From contig CAZHNZ010000032.1 in NCBI GenBank assembly GCA_964534355.1, positions 1 through 35,378 of the forward strand: a DNA stretch of 35,378 nt, written 5' to 3'. This stretch comes from CAXXIC01 sp964534355. GTDB taxonomy: Bacteria; Bacteroidota; Bacteroidia; Bacteroidales; UBA7332. The notes under the pieces were generated by a model. The model did no database searches. It was not told the DNA's origin and saw only the letters and a program-made list of their open reading frames with translations. Below, one piece after another: positions 1 through 8,062 of this stretch; position 1 is the first letter of the stretch, and each line of letters opens with the position of its first letter. The position numbers were made by a program, and so were the translations under genes.

Positions 1-1
1 T

Positions 2-559
2 GGTATCACAAATGCTCAGCTTGCGAACAGTGCAGTGACAATAAACGGTACAGCTATTTCTTTGGGTGGTACTGCTACAATCACGGCTTCACCAGTCGGG
101 ACAACTCTCTCGTCCGGAAATATTCTGGTCGGTAACGCATCGGGTGCGGCTGCAGCTGTTGCAGTCGGTGGCGATGCGACGCTTAGCAATGCCGGGGCTC
201 TGACTATTGGTACCGGGGCAATAACTTCAGCTAAAATTGCAGATGGAACAATTACAAATACAGATATCAGCGGTACCGCAGGTATCACAAATGGTCAGCT
301 GGCTAACAGCTCTGTAACCATAAACGGTACTGCTGTTTCTTTGGGTGGTACTGCTACAATCACGGCTTCACCAGTCGGGACAACTCTCTCGTCCGGAAAT
401 ATTCTGGTCGGTAACGCATCAGGTGCGGCTGCAGCTGTTGCGGTAGGTGGCGATGCGACACTCAGCAATGCAGGTGTTCTGACTATTGGTGCCGGCGCAA
501 TAACTTCAGGTAAGATCTTTGACGGAACTATCGCGACAGCGGATTTGGCTGATGCGGTT
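2..559 (+). repeat. Two tandem 279-bp coding repeats
   Basis: Copy 1 (2-280) and copy 2 (281-559) each encode a 93-residue unit starting GITN-A/G-QLANS. Bases 57-141 and 336-420 are identical over 85 bp, and identity resumes at 143-162 / 422-441. The period is a multiple of 3, so gain or loss of a unit keeps the reading frame. Confidence 0.85.
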
Positions 560-3500
560 GTGACAACGGCTAAAATTGCTGACGGTGCTGTCGCAACAGC
601 TGACATTGCTGCGAATGCTGTCACGGTTGCAAAACTACCTGCAGGTGCTACCGGAACTACATTTCTCAGAGGTGACGGCACATGGGTGGTTCCTACAGAC
701 AACAACACGACATACTCGGCCGGAACAGGACTGACCCTGACCGGAACTACATTCTCGCACACGGCCCACACAGGTGATGTTACAGGATCAGGAGCTCTGA
801 CAATTGCGAATGATGCTGTTACGTCCGCTAAAATTGCTAACGGAACAATCACAACTACGGACATCAGCGGAACTGCTGGTATCACAAATGCTCAGCTTGC
901 GAACAGTGCAGTGACAATAAACGGTACAGCTGTTTCCTTGGGTGGTACCGCTACAATCACAGCTTCGCCTATCGGCACCACACTATCTTCCGGAAATATT
1001 CTGGTTGGTAATGCATCAGGTGCGGCAACGGCAGTTGCGGTAAGTGGTGATGCAACACTTAGCAATGCCGGGGCTCTGACAATTGGAGCCGGGGCAGTGA
1101 CTTCTACAAAAATTTTGGACGGAACAATAGCAAACACTGATCTGGCTTCCGGCGCAGGTGGAATTTACAAAGGCAGTGGGTCTTTAAGCGCTTCAACGAG
1201 TATTACACAAGGTACAAATACAATCACCTTTAATAGCGACACCCCATCCAGTGGATTCAACGTTACCAATTCTACAACAGATGCAGGTCTAGTATATTCG
1301 AATGTTGGTACATTCTTATCTCCTAATCTAGCCATGAATCAAATATCTATTCTAAAAATAGGGAAAGCATTATCTAACGGAAATGCCGGTGATATTACAT
1401 ATAGATATGTATCGGATAACAATGCCGCAAATGCGCTATCTCTTGGGTTTCATATGACTGGTGCATTGTGGACAATACAAAACAATGGGAATGTTGGTAT
1501 TGGCACCACAACACCTGCGGTACAGCTACATACAACAGGTTCAGTTCGCTTTGCTGGTGCAGGAACACCAGGCGTTGGCAAAGTACTGATGTCGGATGCA
1601 AGTGGTAACGCAACCTGGGAAACACAGACTGCTCTTTCTACATCATTGGGAAGTGCCAAAATTTATGTAGGAAACAGCTCTGGAATTGCTACGGGTGTAG
1701 ACTTAACAGGGGATGCAACATTAACAAATACAGGATCTTTTACCCTGAATGATGGTTCTATTTCAACATCAAAAATATTCTATGGAGCTGTTACATCTGA
1801 AAAAATTGCAGATGGGACTATTGAAACCGCTGATTTGAAAGATCTGGCTATTACAGAAGGAAAGGTTGCAAATTCATGTATTACTACAAATAAAATTGCT
1901 GACGGGACAATAACATCTGCGGATATCAACTCGCTTGCCGGCATTACAAATGCCCAGTTAGCTAATAGTAGTGTAACAATAAACGGAAATACAGTTAATC
2001 TTGGGGGCAGTACTACAATCGCTGCAACTCCCATTGGAACAACATTAGCCTCCTCAAATATTGTTGTTGGAAATGCGTCGAATATTGCGACCGCGATGGG
2101 TATGTCGGGTGATGCGTCGCTAAGTAACACTGGTGCCCTGACTATCTCTTATGGCGCAGTCACGTCATCTAAAATAGCGGATGGAACTATCGAGACTGCG
2201 GATATATTGGACGGAACTGTCTTAAATGCAGATTTAGCATCTGGTGTTGGTGGAATATACAAAGGCAGTGGCTCTCTAAGTGGAACAACTACAATTACTC
2301 AGGGAGCAAATAATTTTAATCTTTCCGGTACCGGAAATGTAGGGATTGGAACGACAATCCCAAGTTCTAAATTATCTGTTGTATCAAACAATCAGGGTGG
2401 TGGTGCAGCCGACGATATTGAGATCACATCTTATCAGAGTGCCGGCACGGCCAGCCCAACATTTTATCTACGTGCATCCCGTGGTACCGAGGCTGCTCCG
2501 GTGAATCTTCAGAGCGGTGATATGATAGGAACACTTACCTGGAATGGTCGGTATAACGGCGGTTTTAGCCTGCTCTCTGAAATAAACAGCACCTACAAAG
2601 GTAATGGAACAACAGCCTTATCAACTATGAATTTTGTGACTTCAGGTAGCTACAGAATGACAATCGACGAAACCGGAGAAATTGGTATTGGAACAACAAT
2701 ACCGACAGCTCAACTTCATACGACCGGAACAATACTTTTTGCAGGGGCCGGCACCCCGGGGGCTGGTAAGGTATTGACCTCGGATGCCTCTGGTTATGCA
2801 ACCTGGCAGAACAATGCAGCCCTGTCAACAACATTGAACAGTGCCCGAATTTTTGTCGGAAACGGCTTTAATATAGCAACAGGTGTTGCCATGAGTGGTG
2901 ATGCGACAATTAACAATACCGGTGCTATAACAATTGGAACGGGTGCTGTGAATTCATTGAAGATTCTGGATGGAACAATTACCACAACAGACATTAGTGC
3001 TACAGCAGGTATCACAAACGCACAACTGGCAAACAGCACTGTGACTATCAATGGAAACGTTGTATCTTTAGGTGGTTCAGCCACTGTTACCGCATCACAG
3101 GTTACAAGTACAGCTATAGCAGCATCAGGCACACAGGTAGCTGTAGCCTCAACAAATGTTCAGGGTGCAATCAGCGATTTGGCTACAGCCGTGAAATCGG
3201 CTTCAAACAGCACCATATACAATGCTAACGGAACTATAGGTTCAGGAAGAACTGTGGCTGTAACAGACAATGTCAACTTCGATAACAATACATTTGTAAT
3301 TGATGGTACTAATAATCGACTTGGGGTAGGAACAGACTCTCCGTCCAGTGATTTTACAATAGCACAGGGAACCGGAGCACTCACCAGCCGAGGTATCCGG
3401 TTTACAGGCAATGCGGTAGATGGCACCAATCTGGGTTCCGGGTTTACAATGGTACTTGGGTACAATCAGGTCGGAAACAAGCAGCTTTGGCTGGGAGATC

Positions 3501-4114
3501 CGGAATATCTGGGAGATGCAACCAAATCGTTTATCCGATTTAACAGTAGTGCGGCAAATGGTCCTCTATTTGATGCAGTAAATGGAACCAATTCATCCAG
3601 AATGCCACTAGCTTTTGGTATTGCCGGAGACCCGGCTTCCGGTATCATACTCGGTGGAGACCTGAATGGATATGTTGCACCGACCTCTTTTGTTTGGGTA
3701 AACGAAAATATGAGTATTGGTACAGGTTATAAAGCATACGAAGCTCCTGTTGATGGTTTGATTGTGAAAGGAAATGTAGGTATAGGTACAGACGGAAATA
3801 CAGTTAACTCTAAACTTGAAGTTGTGGGTTCCATAGCTTTACCAATCCGTAGAGTAACAGCAGCAACTGCTCTAGGAAGCACCGATCATACTCTTCTTTG
3901 TAATGCCACCACTGCTGGTTTTACTGTCACTCTCCCTGCGGCAAATACATGTGCAAACAGGATTTATGTAATCAGGAAAAGTGATGAAACCAATAATGCT
4001 ATTACGTTAAGTATAGCTGTAAAGGTTTCTGAAACTACTTCAATTACATCATTCAATACAAACAGAACTTTGCGTATCCAATCAGACGGAACCAGCTGGT
4101 GGGTAATAGAATAA
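2..4114 (+). CDS. Large repeat-rich surface/fibre-like protein, 5' end outside window
   Basis: The frame is open from base 2 to the TAA at 4112-4114, and no credible start is visible. A GTG at base 35 lies inside a repeat unit, so the true N-terminus is upstream of the window. About 1370 residues remain. They are rich in Gly, Ala, Thr, Ser, Ile and Val and poor in Cys. Short phrases recur: DGT-I/V-x-T/N-x-D, ITNAQLANS, VTINGT, LSSGNILVGNASG, GDATLSNAG, VGIGTTTP and LHTTG. This is the style of beta-strand-repeat and tail-fibre-like proteins common in Bacteroidota. The last ~90 residues are non-repetitive and end in SDGTSWWVIE. No S74 chaperone domain, T9SS sorting domain or enzyme motif was seen. 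The gene 26 bp downstream encodes a shorter relative sharing TSTKILDGTIAN and LYKGSGSLSA-type segments, so the two probably belong to one surface-fibre locus. An adhesive or structural surface role is inference from composition. Confidence 0.75.
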   Translation, partial: GITNAQLANSAVTINGTAISLGGTATITASPVGTTLSSGNILVGNASGAAAAVAVGGDATLSNAGALTIGTGAITSAKIADGTITNTDISGTAGITNGQLANSSVTINGTAVSLGGTATITASPVGTTLSSGNILVGNASGAAAAVAVGGDATLSNAGVLTIGAGAITSGKIFDGTIATADLADAVVTTAKIADGAVATADIAANAVTVAKLPAGATGTTFLRGDGTWVVPTDNNTTYSAGTGLTLTGTTFSHTAHTGDVTGSGALTIANDAVTSAKIANGTITTTDISGTAGITNAQLANSAVTINGTAVSLGGTATITASPIGTTLSSGNILVGNASGAATAVAVSGDATLSNAGALTIGAGAVTSTKILDGTIANTDLASGAGGIYKGSGSLSASTSITQGTNTITFNSDTPSSGFNVTNSTTDAGLVYSNVGTFLSPNLAMNQISILKIGKALSNGNAGDITYRYVSDNNAANALSLGFHMTGALWTIQNNGNVGIGTTTPAVQLHTTGSVRFAGAGTPGVGKVLMSDASGNATWETQTALSTSLGSAKIYVGNSSGIATGVDLTGDATLTNTGSFTLNDGSISTSKIFYGAVTSEKIADGTIETADLKDLAITEGKVANSCITTNKIADGTITSADINSLAGITNAQLANSSVTINGNTVNLGGSTTIAATPIGTTLASSNIVVGNASNIATAMGMSGDASLSNTGALTISYGAVTSSKIADGTIETADILDGTVLNADLASGVGGIYKGSGSLSGTTTITQGANNFNLSGTGNVGIGTTIPSSKLSVVSNNQGGGAADDIEITSYQSAGTASPTFYLRASRGTEAAPVNLQSGDMIGTLTWNGRYNGGFSLLSEINSTYKGNGTTALSTMNFVTSGSYRMTIDETGEIGIGTTIPTAQLHTTGTILFAGAGTPGAGKVLTSDASGYATWQNNAALSTTLNSARIFVGNGFNIATGVAMSGDATINNTGAITIGTGAVNSLKILDGTITTTDISATAGITNAQLANSTVTINGNVVSLGGSATVTASQVTSTAIAASGTQVAVASTNVQGAISDLATAVKSASNSTIYNANGTIGSGRTVAVTDNVNFDNNTFVIDGTNNRLGVGTDSPSSDFTIAQGTGALTSRGIRFTGNAVDGTNLGSGFTMVLGYNQVGNKQLWLGDPEYLGDATKSFIRFNSSAANGPLFDAVNGTNSSRMPLAFGIAGDPASGIILGGDLNGYVAPTSFVWVNENMSIGTGYKAYEAPVDGLIVKGNVGIGTDGNTVNSKLEVVGSIALPIRRVTAATALGSTDHTLLCNATTAGFTVTLPAANTCANRIYVIRKSDETNNAITLSIAVKVSETTSITSFNTNRTLRIQSDGTSWWVIE
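878..1156 (+). repeat. Third copy of the 279-bp coding repeat
   Basis: The unit starts again at GITNAQLANSAVTINGT. Bases 877-931 are identical to bases 1-55 of the window over 55 bp. The later half has diverged (SPIGTTLSSGN, GAATAVAVSG) but keeps length and phase. The 318 bp between copies 2 and 3 encode a different insert with repeated TADLADAVVTTAKIADGA phrases and a GTTFLRGDGTW segment. Confidence 0.75.
1493..1750 (+). repeat. Second repeat family, copy 1 (VGIGTTTP/LHTTG unit)
   Basis: This segment encodes about 86 residues running from VGIGTTTPAVQLHTTG through FAGAGTPGVGKVLMSDASG to GDATLTNTGSF. It matches the segment at 2681-2938 residue for residue over much of its length, while the DNA has diverged at many third positions. 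It is therefore an older duplication than the unit at 2-559. Confidence 0.7.
1940..2218 (+). repeat. Fourth, diverged copy of the 279-bp repeat
   Basis: The unit restarts with GITNAQLANSSVTINGNTV, in the same frame and with the same order of phrases (GTTLASSNIVVGNAS, GDASLSNTGALTI, SSKIADGTIETAD). DNA identity to copies 1-3 is clearly lower. Confidence 0.65.
2681..2938 (+). repeat. Second repeat family, copy 2 (IGIGTTIP/LHTTG unit)
   Basis: Counterpart of the unit at 1493-1750. It encodes IGIGTTIPTAQLHTTG, FAGAGTPGAGKVLTSDASG and GDATINNTGAITI in the same order and spacing. Confidence 0.7.
3008..3100 (+). repeat. Fifth, partial copy of the 279-bp repeat
   Basis: Only the first ~30 residues match (GITNAQLANSTVTINGNVVS, LGGSATVTAS). 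The protein then moves into unique sequence (TSTAIAASGTQVAVASTNVQ). Confidence 0.6.
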
Positions 4115-4140
4115 TATTATTTATTGAAAATATTTCGATT

Positions 4141-6291
4141 ATGAATATACAAACTGATAAATACAAGCTGATAATAGTGGCTCTGGTATCATTGGCTATA
4201 CCAGTCAATGCTCAGGTTACATCCCAAAAAATCGGGACAAATCCGGGGACAATCAATGCTAACGCTGCCCTGGAAATAGAAAGTACAAACAAGGGATTAC
4301 TGTTACCACGTGTAGCTCTTACCGCAACTACCAGTCCGGCGCCCCTATCGGCAGATGTGGCTGGTATGATGGTTTATAATACAGCCACCGCAGGTGATGT
4401 TTTTCCGGGCTATTACTATAACAACGGGACAGACTGGGTACGAGTATCAAATGCGGCAGGTTTAGCCTCTGTGAACGGTACTGCACCGATCGCGGTTGCC
4501 AACGGAACAACAGCCCCCGTTATTTCGCTGAATGATGGTGGTGTAACAAGTACAAAAATTCTCGACGGAACAATTGCAAATATTGATCTCAGCGCAGGTG
4601 TGGGTGGATTATACAAAGGAAGTGGATCGCTAAGTGCCACCACAACGGTGACTCAGGCTGCTAATAATCTTTCTTTTTCCGGAACAGGTACACTTATCAA
4701 ATTATCAGGAGCAGCAGGTTCTAATGCCATAATAAATTTAGGTAGAACTTCCAATGAAACGGAATTGGGCGTAGCCGGTTCCTCGGGACAGGGTTTTCCG
4801 AATGTTATCGCAGCTGACACATGGCTCAGATCAAATGGTTCTCTTTATCTTGGAACACTGAATGCATCCGGTCTTAAACTACTCACAAATAACACAGAAA
4901 GATTAATAATTGCATCTGATGGTACAACAACCATTAACGGAGGCGTTGCGTTAAATACAATGAGTGCCTTTCAAACAGTGGGAAGACTGAAGCTGGGACG
5001 GGCAGATGGGGTTGACCGGTCAAATTATATCACCACATACAATGACGGTGTTGCTGCGGCTAACTACATGGCAATGGAGGTTCACAACGGAACGACTGGT
5101 TCTGCAGTAGAGGTAATGAGATTACGCGGCGATGGAAATGTGGGAATAGGCACAACATCACCTTCAGCCCCTCTTCATATAGTAAAATCAGGCATCCCAC
5201 AAATACTGCTCGAAAACTATAAAGCGACTCCGCTTGTAACGGATGCTCTGGATTCCCAGATTAGACTTACATCATCACACTCAAATGCAACCTGGAGTAT
5301 AGGTACAGGTGCTGCCAATTCTGTGACTGATAATGATGCCTTGTATTTTTGGAAAGAATCAGGTTCCTACGGGGCGAAAATGGTGATTAGGAACAATGGT
5401 AATGTCGGTTTGGGAACTACAACTCCCACCCTAGGCCTTGATGTCAGAAACTCCGGTGGTATTGGATTTTCGAGTTCTGGAGCTGCCTATGATCACATAT
5501 ATATGACGGTCAATTCTTACAATGGATTTATCCGTTCGGGAGGTGCCGACAATGGTTTGATTCTTCAGGTTGGAAACGGTGCTAGTGGATCATATGGTGA
5601 ACAAACGTACTTCGATGTAATGACCTTAAGACCCACTGGTTTTGTTGGCATCGGAACAACATCTCCCAATGAAAAACTAACGGTTGGTTCTTCGAGTGTG
5701 GCTGAGCCATATGCTATTTCAATCACAAATAGTCGCAGCACCGGCAGGATGGGAATTTCATACAATGGAGGAGATTATGGAGCTCCTTATGCGGGTGATT
5801 TTATGATTGAAAACAATGGTAACTATGGATTAGGACTGAGAACAAACGGTGCTAATCGTATGTATATTACAAATACAGGAAACGTTGGAATCGGAACTAC
5901 TACTCCTGCCGCTGGAAATATGCTGGAAGTCAATGGTGTAGTCCAAATGATTAATTGGGTAAAAACTTCTGATGCAAGGTTCAAAAAAGACATAGAACCT
6001 ATCGAAAACGCACTAAGTAAGGTATTAGCATTGCGTGGTATTACATTCAACTGGGATTTATCAAATGCGGGCAATAAAAATTTGGATAATAATAATCATA
6101 TCGGCGTATTAGCTCAAGAGGTCGAACAGATTTTGCCGCAGGTTGTTTCAACAGCCGATGATGCTATGAAAACTAAATCAGTGGCATATAGTGATATTAT
6201 TCCCGTATTAATTGAGGCAATAAAGGAACAACAAAAACAGATTGATGAACTTAAAAATCAAATTGAACAAATTAAATTAAATCAGAAATAA
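4141..6291 (+). CDS. Secreted tail-fibre-like protein with C-terminal S74 chaperone domain
   Basis: 716 residues. The ATG at 4141 gives a clean signal peptide (basic NIQTDKYK, hydrophobic LIIVALVSLAI, then VNAQ). An in-frame start at 4099 would overlap the previous gene and spoil that signal. The N-terminal ~100 residues (LEIESTNKGLLLPRVAL, MMVYNTA, YYYNNGTDWVRV) are a common Bacteroidota lead-in. The middle repeats VGIGTT-S/T-P units and shares segments with the upstream giant protein. Residues ~606-716 form a Peptidase_S74 intramolecular chaperone domain: SDARFK with Ser610 and Lys615, then ITFNW, HIGVLAQEVEQILPQVV, and a terminal coiled coil from IKEQQKQIDEL. In phage endosialidases this domain trimerises the fibre and cuts itself off at a Ser-Lys dyad. 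Self-processing here is inferred from the conserved dyad. No phage structural genes surround it. Confidence 0.8.
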   Translation: MNIQTDKYKLIIVALVSLAIPVNAQVTSQKIGTNPGTINANAALEIESTNKGLLLPRVALTATTSPAPLSADVAGMMVYNTATAGDVFPGYYYNNGTDWVRVSNAAGLASVNGTAPIAVANGTTAPVISLNDGGVTSTKILDGTIANIDLSAGVGGLYKGSGSLSATTTVTQAANNLSFSGTGTLIKLSGAAGSNAIINLGRTSNETELGVAGSSGQGFPNVIAADTWLRSNGSLYLGTLNASGLKLLTNNTERLIIASDGTTTINGGVALNTMSAFQTVGRLKLGRADGVDRSNYITTYNDGVAAANYMAMEVHNGTTGSAVEVMRLRGDGNVGIGTTSPSAPLHIVKSGIPQILLENYKATPLVTDALDSQIRLTSSHSNATWSIGTGAANSVTDNDALYFWKESGSYGAKMVIRNNGNVGLGTTTPTLGLDVRNSGGIGFSSSGAAYDHIYMTVNSYNGFIRSGGADNGLILQVGNGASGSYGEQTYFDVMTLRPTGFVGIGTTSPNEKLTVGSSSVAEPYAISITNSRSTGRMGISYNGGDYGAPYAGDFMIENNGNYGLGLRTNGANRMYITNTGNVGIGTTTPAAGNMLEVNGVVQMINWVKTSDARFKKDIEPIENALSKVLALRGITFNWDLSNAGNKNLDNNNHIGVLAQEVEQILPQVVSTADDAMKTKSVAYSDIIPVLIEAIKEQQKQIDELKNQIEQIKLNQK

Positions 6292-6364
6292 TCCGTTTAT
6301 TTGTAAACATCACCTTAAATAATTATTTGACATATAAATGTTTAGTCTCACAAAAACAAATCCT

Positions 6365-6889
6365 ATGAAACAAAAAAATGTAATTATTGCCCTTTTCCTG
6401 CTTTTATCTTCAGGTATGTTCGCACAACAAGCTGTTGTAAATGTCAATAAAGTTTTGGCATCTGTACCCGCATTGTCTAAAATTGACACACTGGTAGCTG
6501 CCGAACAAAGTAAGTACATCAAAGATTTACAGGTAATAAAAGCCGCCTATGATGAGCAACTGAAAAAAACAAATGCTTTATACAAAGAGGCAACAGCCAA
6601 ATTAGCCCCTAATGCTGAATTTAAACCAGATGCGGCTCTACAAAAAGAAATTACGCTATTGCAAGGTTTAGAAAAAAGCTTCAACGAATCACAAACCTCT
6701 GCCGACAAAAAGATTCAGGATTATAAAAATGTATTGTATCAACCTTATATCGACAAAATCAATGCAGCGATTAAGGCCATTGCCACAAAGAAAAAATTCA
6801 AACAAGTGGTAAATCTGAATAATTCCGGAATCGTATGGTTCGACCCGGCAACCGACATCACCGAAGATGTAATTAAAGCGATTAAATAG
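6365..6889 (+). CDS. OmpH/Skp-family periplasmic chaperone-like protein
   Basis: 174 residues from the ATG at 6365. That start places a signal peptide first (MKQKNVIIALFLLLSSGMFAQ), whereas an upstream in-frame ATG at 6338 would add an unneeded extension. The body begins VVNVNKVLASVPALSKIDTL, followed by a long Lys/Gln/Ala-rich helical stretch and a C-terminal strand region. This is the layout of the OmpH/Skp family, which holds unfolded outer-membrane or surface proteins in the periplasm as a trimer. It follows two very large exported proteins on the same strand by 73 bp, so a dedicated chaperone role for them is plausible but inferred. The sequence is shorter and more Ala/Lys-rich than core skp genes, so it is probably an accessory paralogue. 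It converges with the next gene with only 3 bp between stop codons. Confidence 0.7.
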   Translation: MKQKNVIIALFLLLSSGMFAQQAVVNVNKVLASVPALSKIDTLVAAEQSKYIKDLQVIKAAYDEQLKKTNALYKEATAKLAPNAEFKPDAALQKEITLLQGLEKSFNESQTSADKKIQDYKNVLYQPYIDKINAAIKAIATKKKFKQVVNLNNSGIVWFDPATDITEDVIKAIK

Positions 6890-6892
6890 GCA

Positions 6893-7366
6893 TTATACCA
6901 AATCGCAGACTATGGCCGAAGTAGACCGCACCAGGTCGGCCGGTGAAAGTTTGAGTTGCAAACCGCGTTGCCCCGCACTAATGTAGATGCAGGGAAACGC
7001 GGTTGCTGTTTGGTGTAAATAGATGGGATAATTCTTTTTCATACCCAATGGCGAACATCCGCCACGAATATATCCGGTGAGCGGAAGAAGCTCTTTCATA
7101 GCCACGGTTTCGGCTTTTTTATTACCTGATACAGATGCGGCAAGTTTCAGATTAACCTCCTCTGCACCCGGAACAATTGCCACAAAAACACCGGTTTTAT
7201 CTCCCCGCAACAGTATTGTTTTGAAAACCTGTGCCACATCCTGCTCAAGCTGAGCAGCAACGTGCACAGCACTCAAATCAGACTCATCCACCTCATAGGC
7301 AACCAGCTCATATTCTATCTTCAAACGATCAAGAATACGGGCTGCATTGGTCTTCTGTATTTTCAC
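6893..7366 (-). CDS. ybaK: YbaK/EbsC-family aminoacyl-tRNA deacylase
   Basis: 157 residues from a GTG at 7366, which fits the usual ~155-160 length. The frame is open further upstream, but that region is coded by the preceding gene. The GTG shares one base with that gene's TAG stop and has an AGGAGG just before it, which decides the start. The YbaK fold is recognisable: HVAAQLEQDVAQVFKTILL with Lys49 at the position of the E. coli YbaK catalytic lysine, VAIVPGAEEVNLK, then GYIRGGCSPLGMKK and FPCIYISAGQRGLQL near the C-terminus. The family hydrolyses Cys-tRNA(Pro) made by mischarging prolyl-tRNA synthetase. It is co-translated with the upstream DUF695-like gene, with no obvious shared pathway. 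Confidence 0.88.
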   Translation of the reverse strand: MKIQKTNAARILDRLKIEYELVAYEVDESDLSAVHVAAQLEQDVAQVFKTILLRGDKTGVFVAIVPGAEEVNLKLAASVSGNKKAETVAMKELLPLTGYIRGGCSPLGMKKNYPIYLHQTATAFPCIYISAGQRGLQLKLSPADLVRSTSAIVCDLV

Positions 7367-7827
7367 TACTCTACCTCCTGATCGTCGTTGACACTCCCCT
7401 CCCACTCTTTCATTTCGAGCATATCGAGATATTCCTCCCATTCCGGGTCAATCTCTGTATATATTTCAAGTGGAAGTACCGGAAATCCGGACAAAGCCTC
7501 ATTGAGTCGTTCACCAAAAACGCGCACAGTACGACAATAAAACACCCATGTTTTTTGATTGCCGCCGGTGTATATTCCGGTCAGAATAGCCAGTTTGTCC
7601 TTCTCCATAGCTTTTCGTAAAGCCACCTCTACCTGCTCCATCAGTTCAGCATCGGGCCCGGCGGGCATACCTTTTGACTCGCCCTCAAACGTCCATTTTA
7701 CTTCGGCCCGCTCTTTGAATTTGCCCGATTGCACAAACTCGTCAATATTATATCTGCCTGTAATGATTGCCAATTCTCCTGTTTCTGTTTCTGATAAGGC
7801 ACTAAACCACTTATCTGTTAGTTTCAT
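7366..7827 (-). CDS. DUF695-like protein
   Basis: 153 residues, no signal peptide or membrane segment, acidic at the C-terminus (WEEYLDMLEMKEWEG). The core has MKLTDKWFSALSETETGELA, IITGRYNIDEF, LAILTGIYTGGNQKTWVFYC and LPLEIYTEIDPEWEEY. This pattern resembles the DUF695 family of small cytoplasmic proteins of unknown function, some fused to regulators of ribonuclease activity. The assignment is by general resemblance and the function is unknown. Its TAG stop overlaps the GTG start of ybaK by one base, so the two are translationally coupled. A possible minus-strand -7 box (TAGGTTTG, complement of 7907-7914) lies about 80 bp upstream without a clear -33 partner. Confidence 0.65.
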   Translation of the reverse strand: MKLTDKWFSALSETETGELAIITGRYNIDEFVQSGKFKERAEVKWTFEGESKGMPAGPDAELMEQVEVALRKAMEKDKLAILTGIYTGGNQKTWVFYCRTVRVFGERLNEALSGFPVLPLEIYTEIDPEWEEYLDMLEMKEWEGSVNDDQEVE

Positions 7828-7984
7828 ATGGGGATTTTTTATTAAAAGATTTCATTAAAATGCGTTTACACCGGATAGAAAAGGTCGACTCCGGCCATTG
7901 AACCAACAAACCTACAAAAAAAAATGGTATCCCACCACACGAATGTTCTTTTTTCATTATTATTTGTAAATAATGATTGTTTCG

Positions 7985-8016
7985 TTTGCATTATTGAGGG
8001 GGAAACTCTACATTTG
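7985..8016 (+). promoter_or_regulatory. Bacteroidota-type promoter for the nucleoside kinase gene
   Basis: A -33 TTTG at 7985-7988 and a -7 box TACATTTG at 8009-8016 are separated by 20 bp, matching the TTTG-N19-21-TAnnTTTG consensus. The coding start at 8063 follows with a leader of about 40 nt. Confidence 0.75.
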
Positions 8017-8062
8017 AAAGATAGTAGTTTCTTTCCAATTATTCAGATTAAAGACATTCAAT

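Noticed and set aside
295..885. Long minus-strand open frames opposite the giant repeat protein (for example 295-885, 892-1137, 1780-2130)
   Set aside because: They mirror the repeats of the plus-strand gene, have Val/Pro/Ala-rich low-complexity translations, and arise because the repeat codons avoid stops on the other strand.
4141..6291. Prophage origin of the S74 fibre gene
   Set aside because: No capsid, tail, lysis, integrase or attachment-site genes in the window; S74 proteins also occur in non-phage Bacteroidota loci. The region upstream of base 1 could change this view.
7231..7620. 129-codon plus-strand frame opposite ybaK and the DUF695 gene
   Set aside because: Overlaps two coupled minus-strand genes with recognisable domains; no support of its own.
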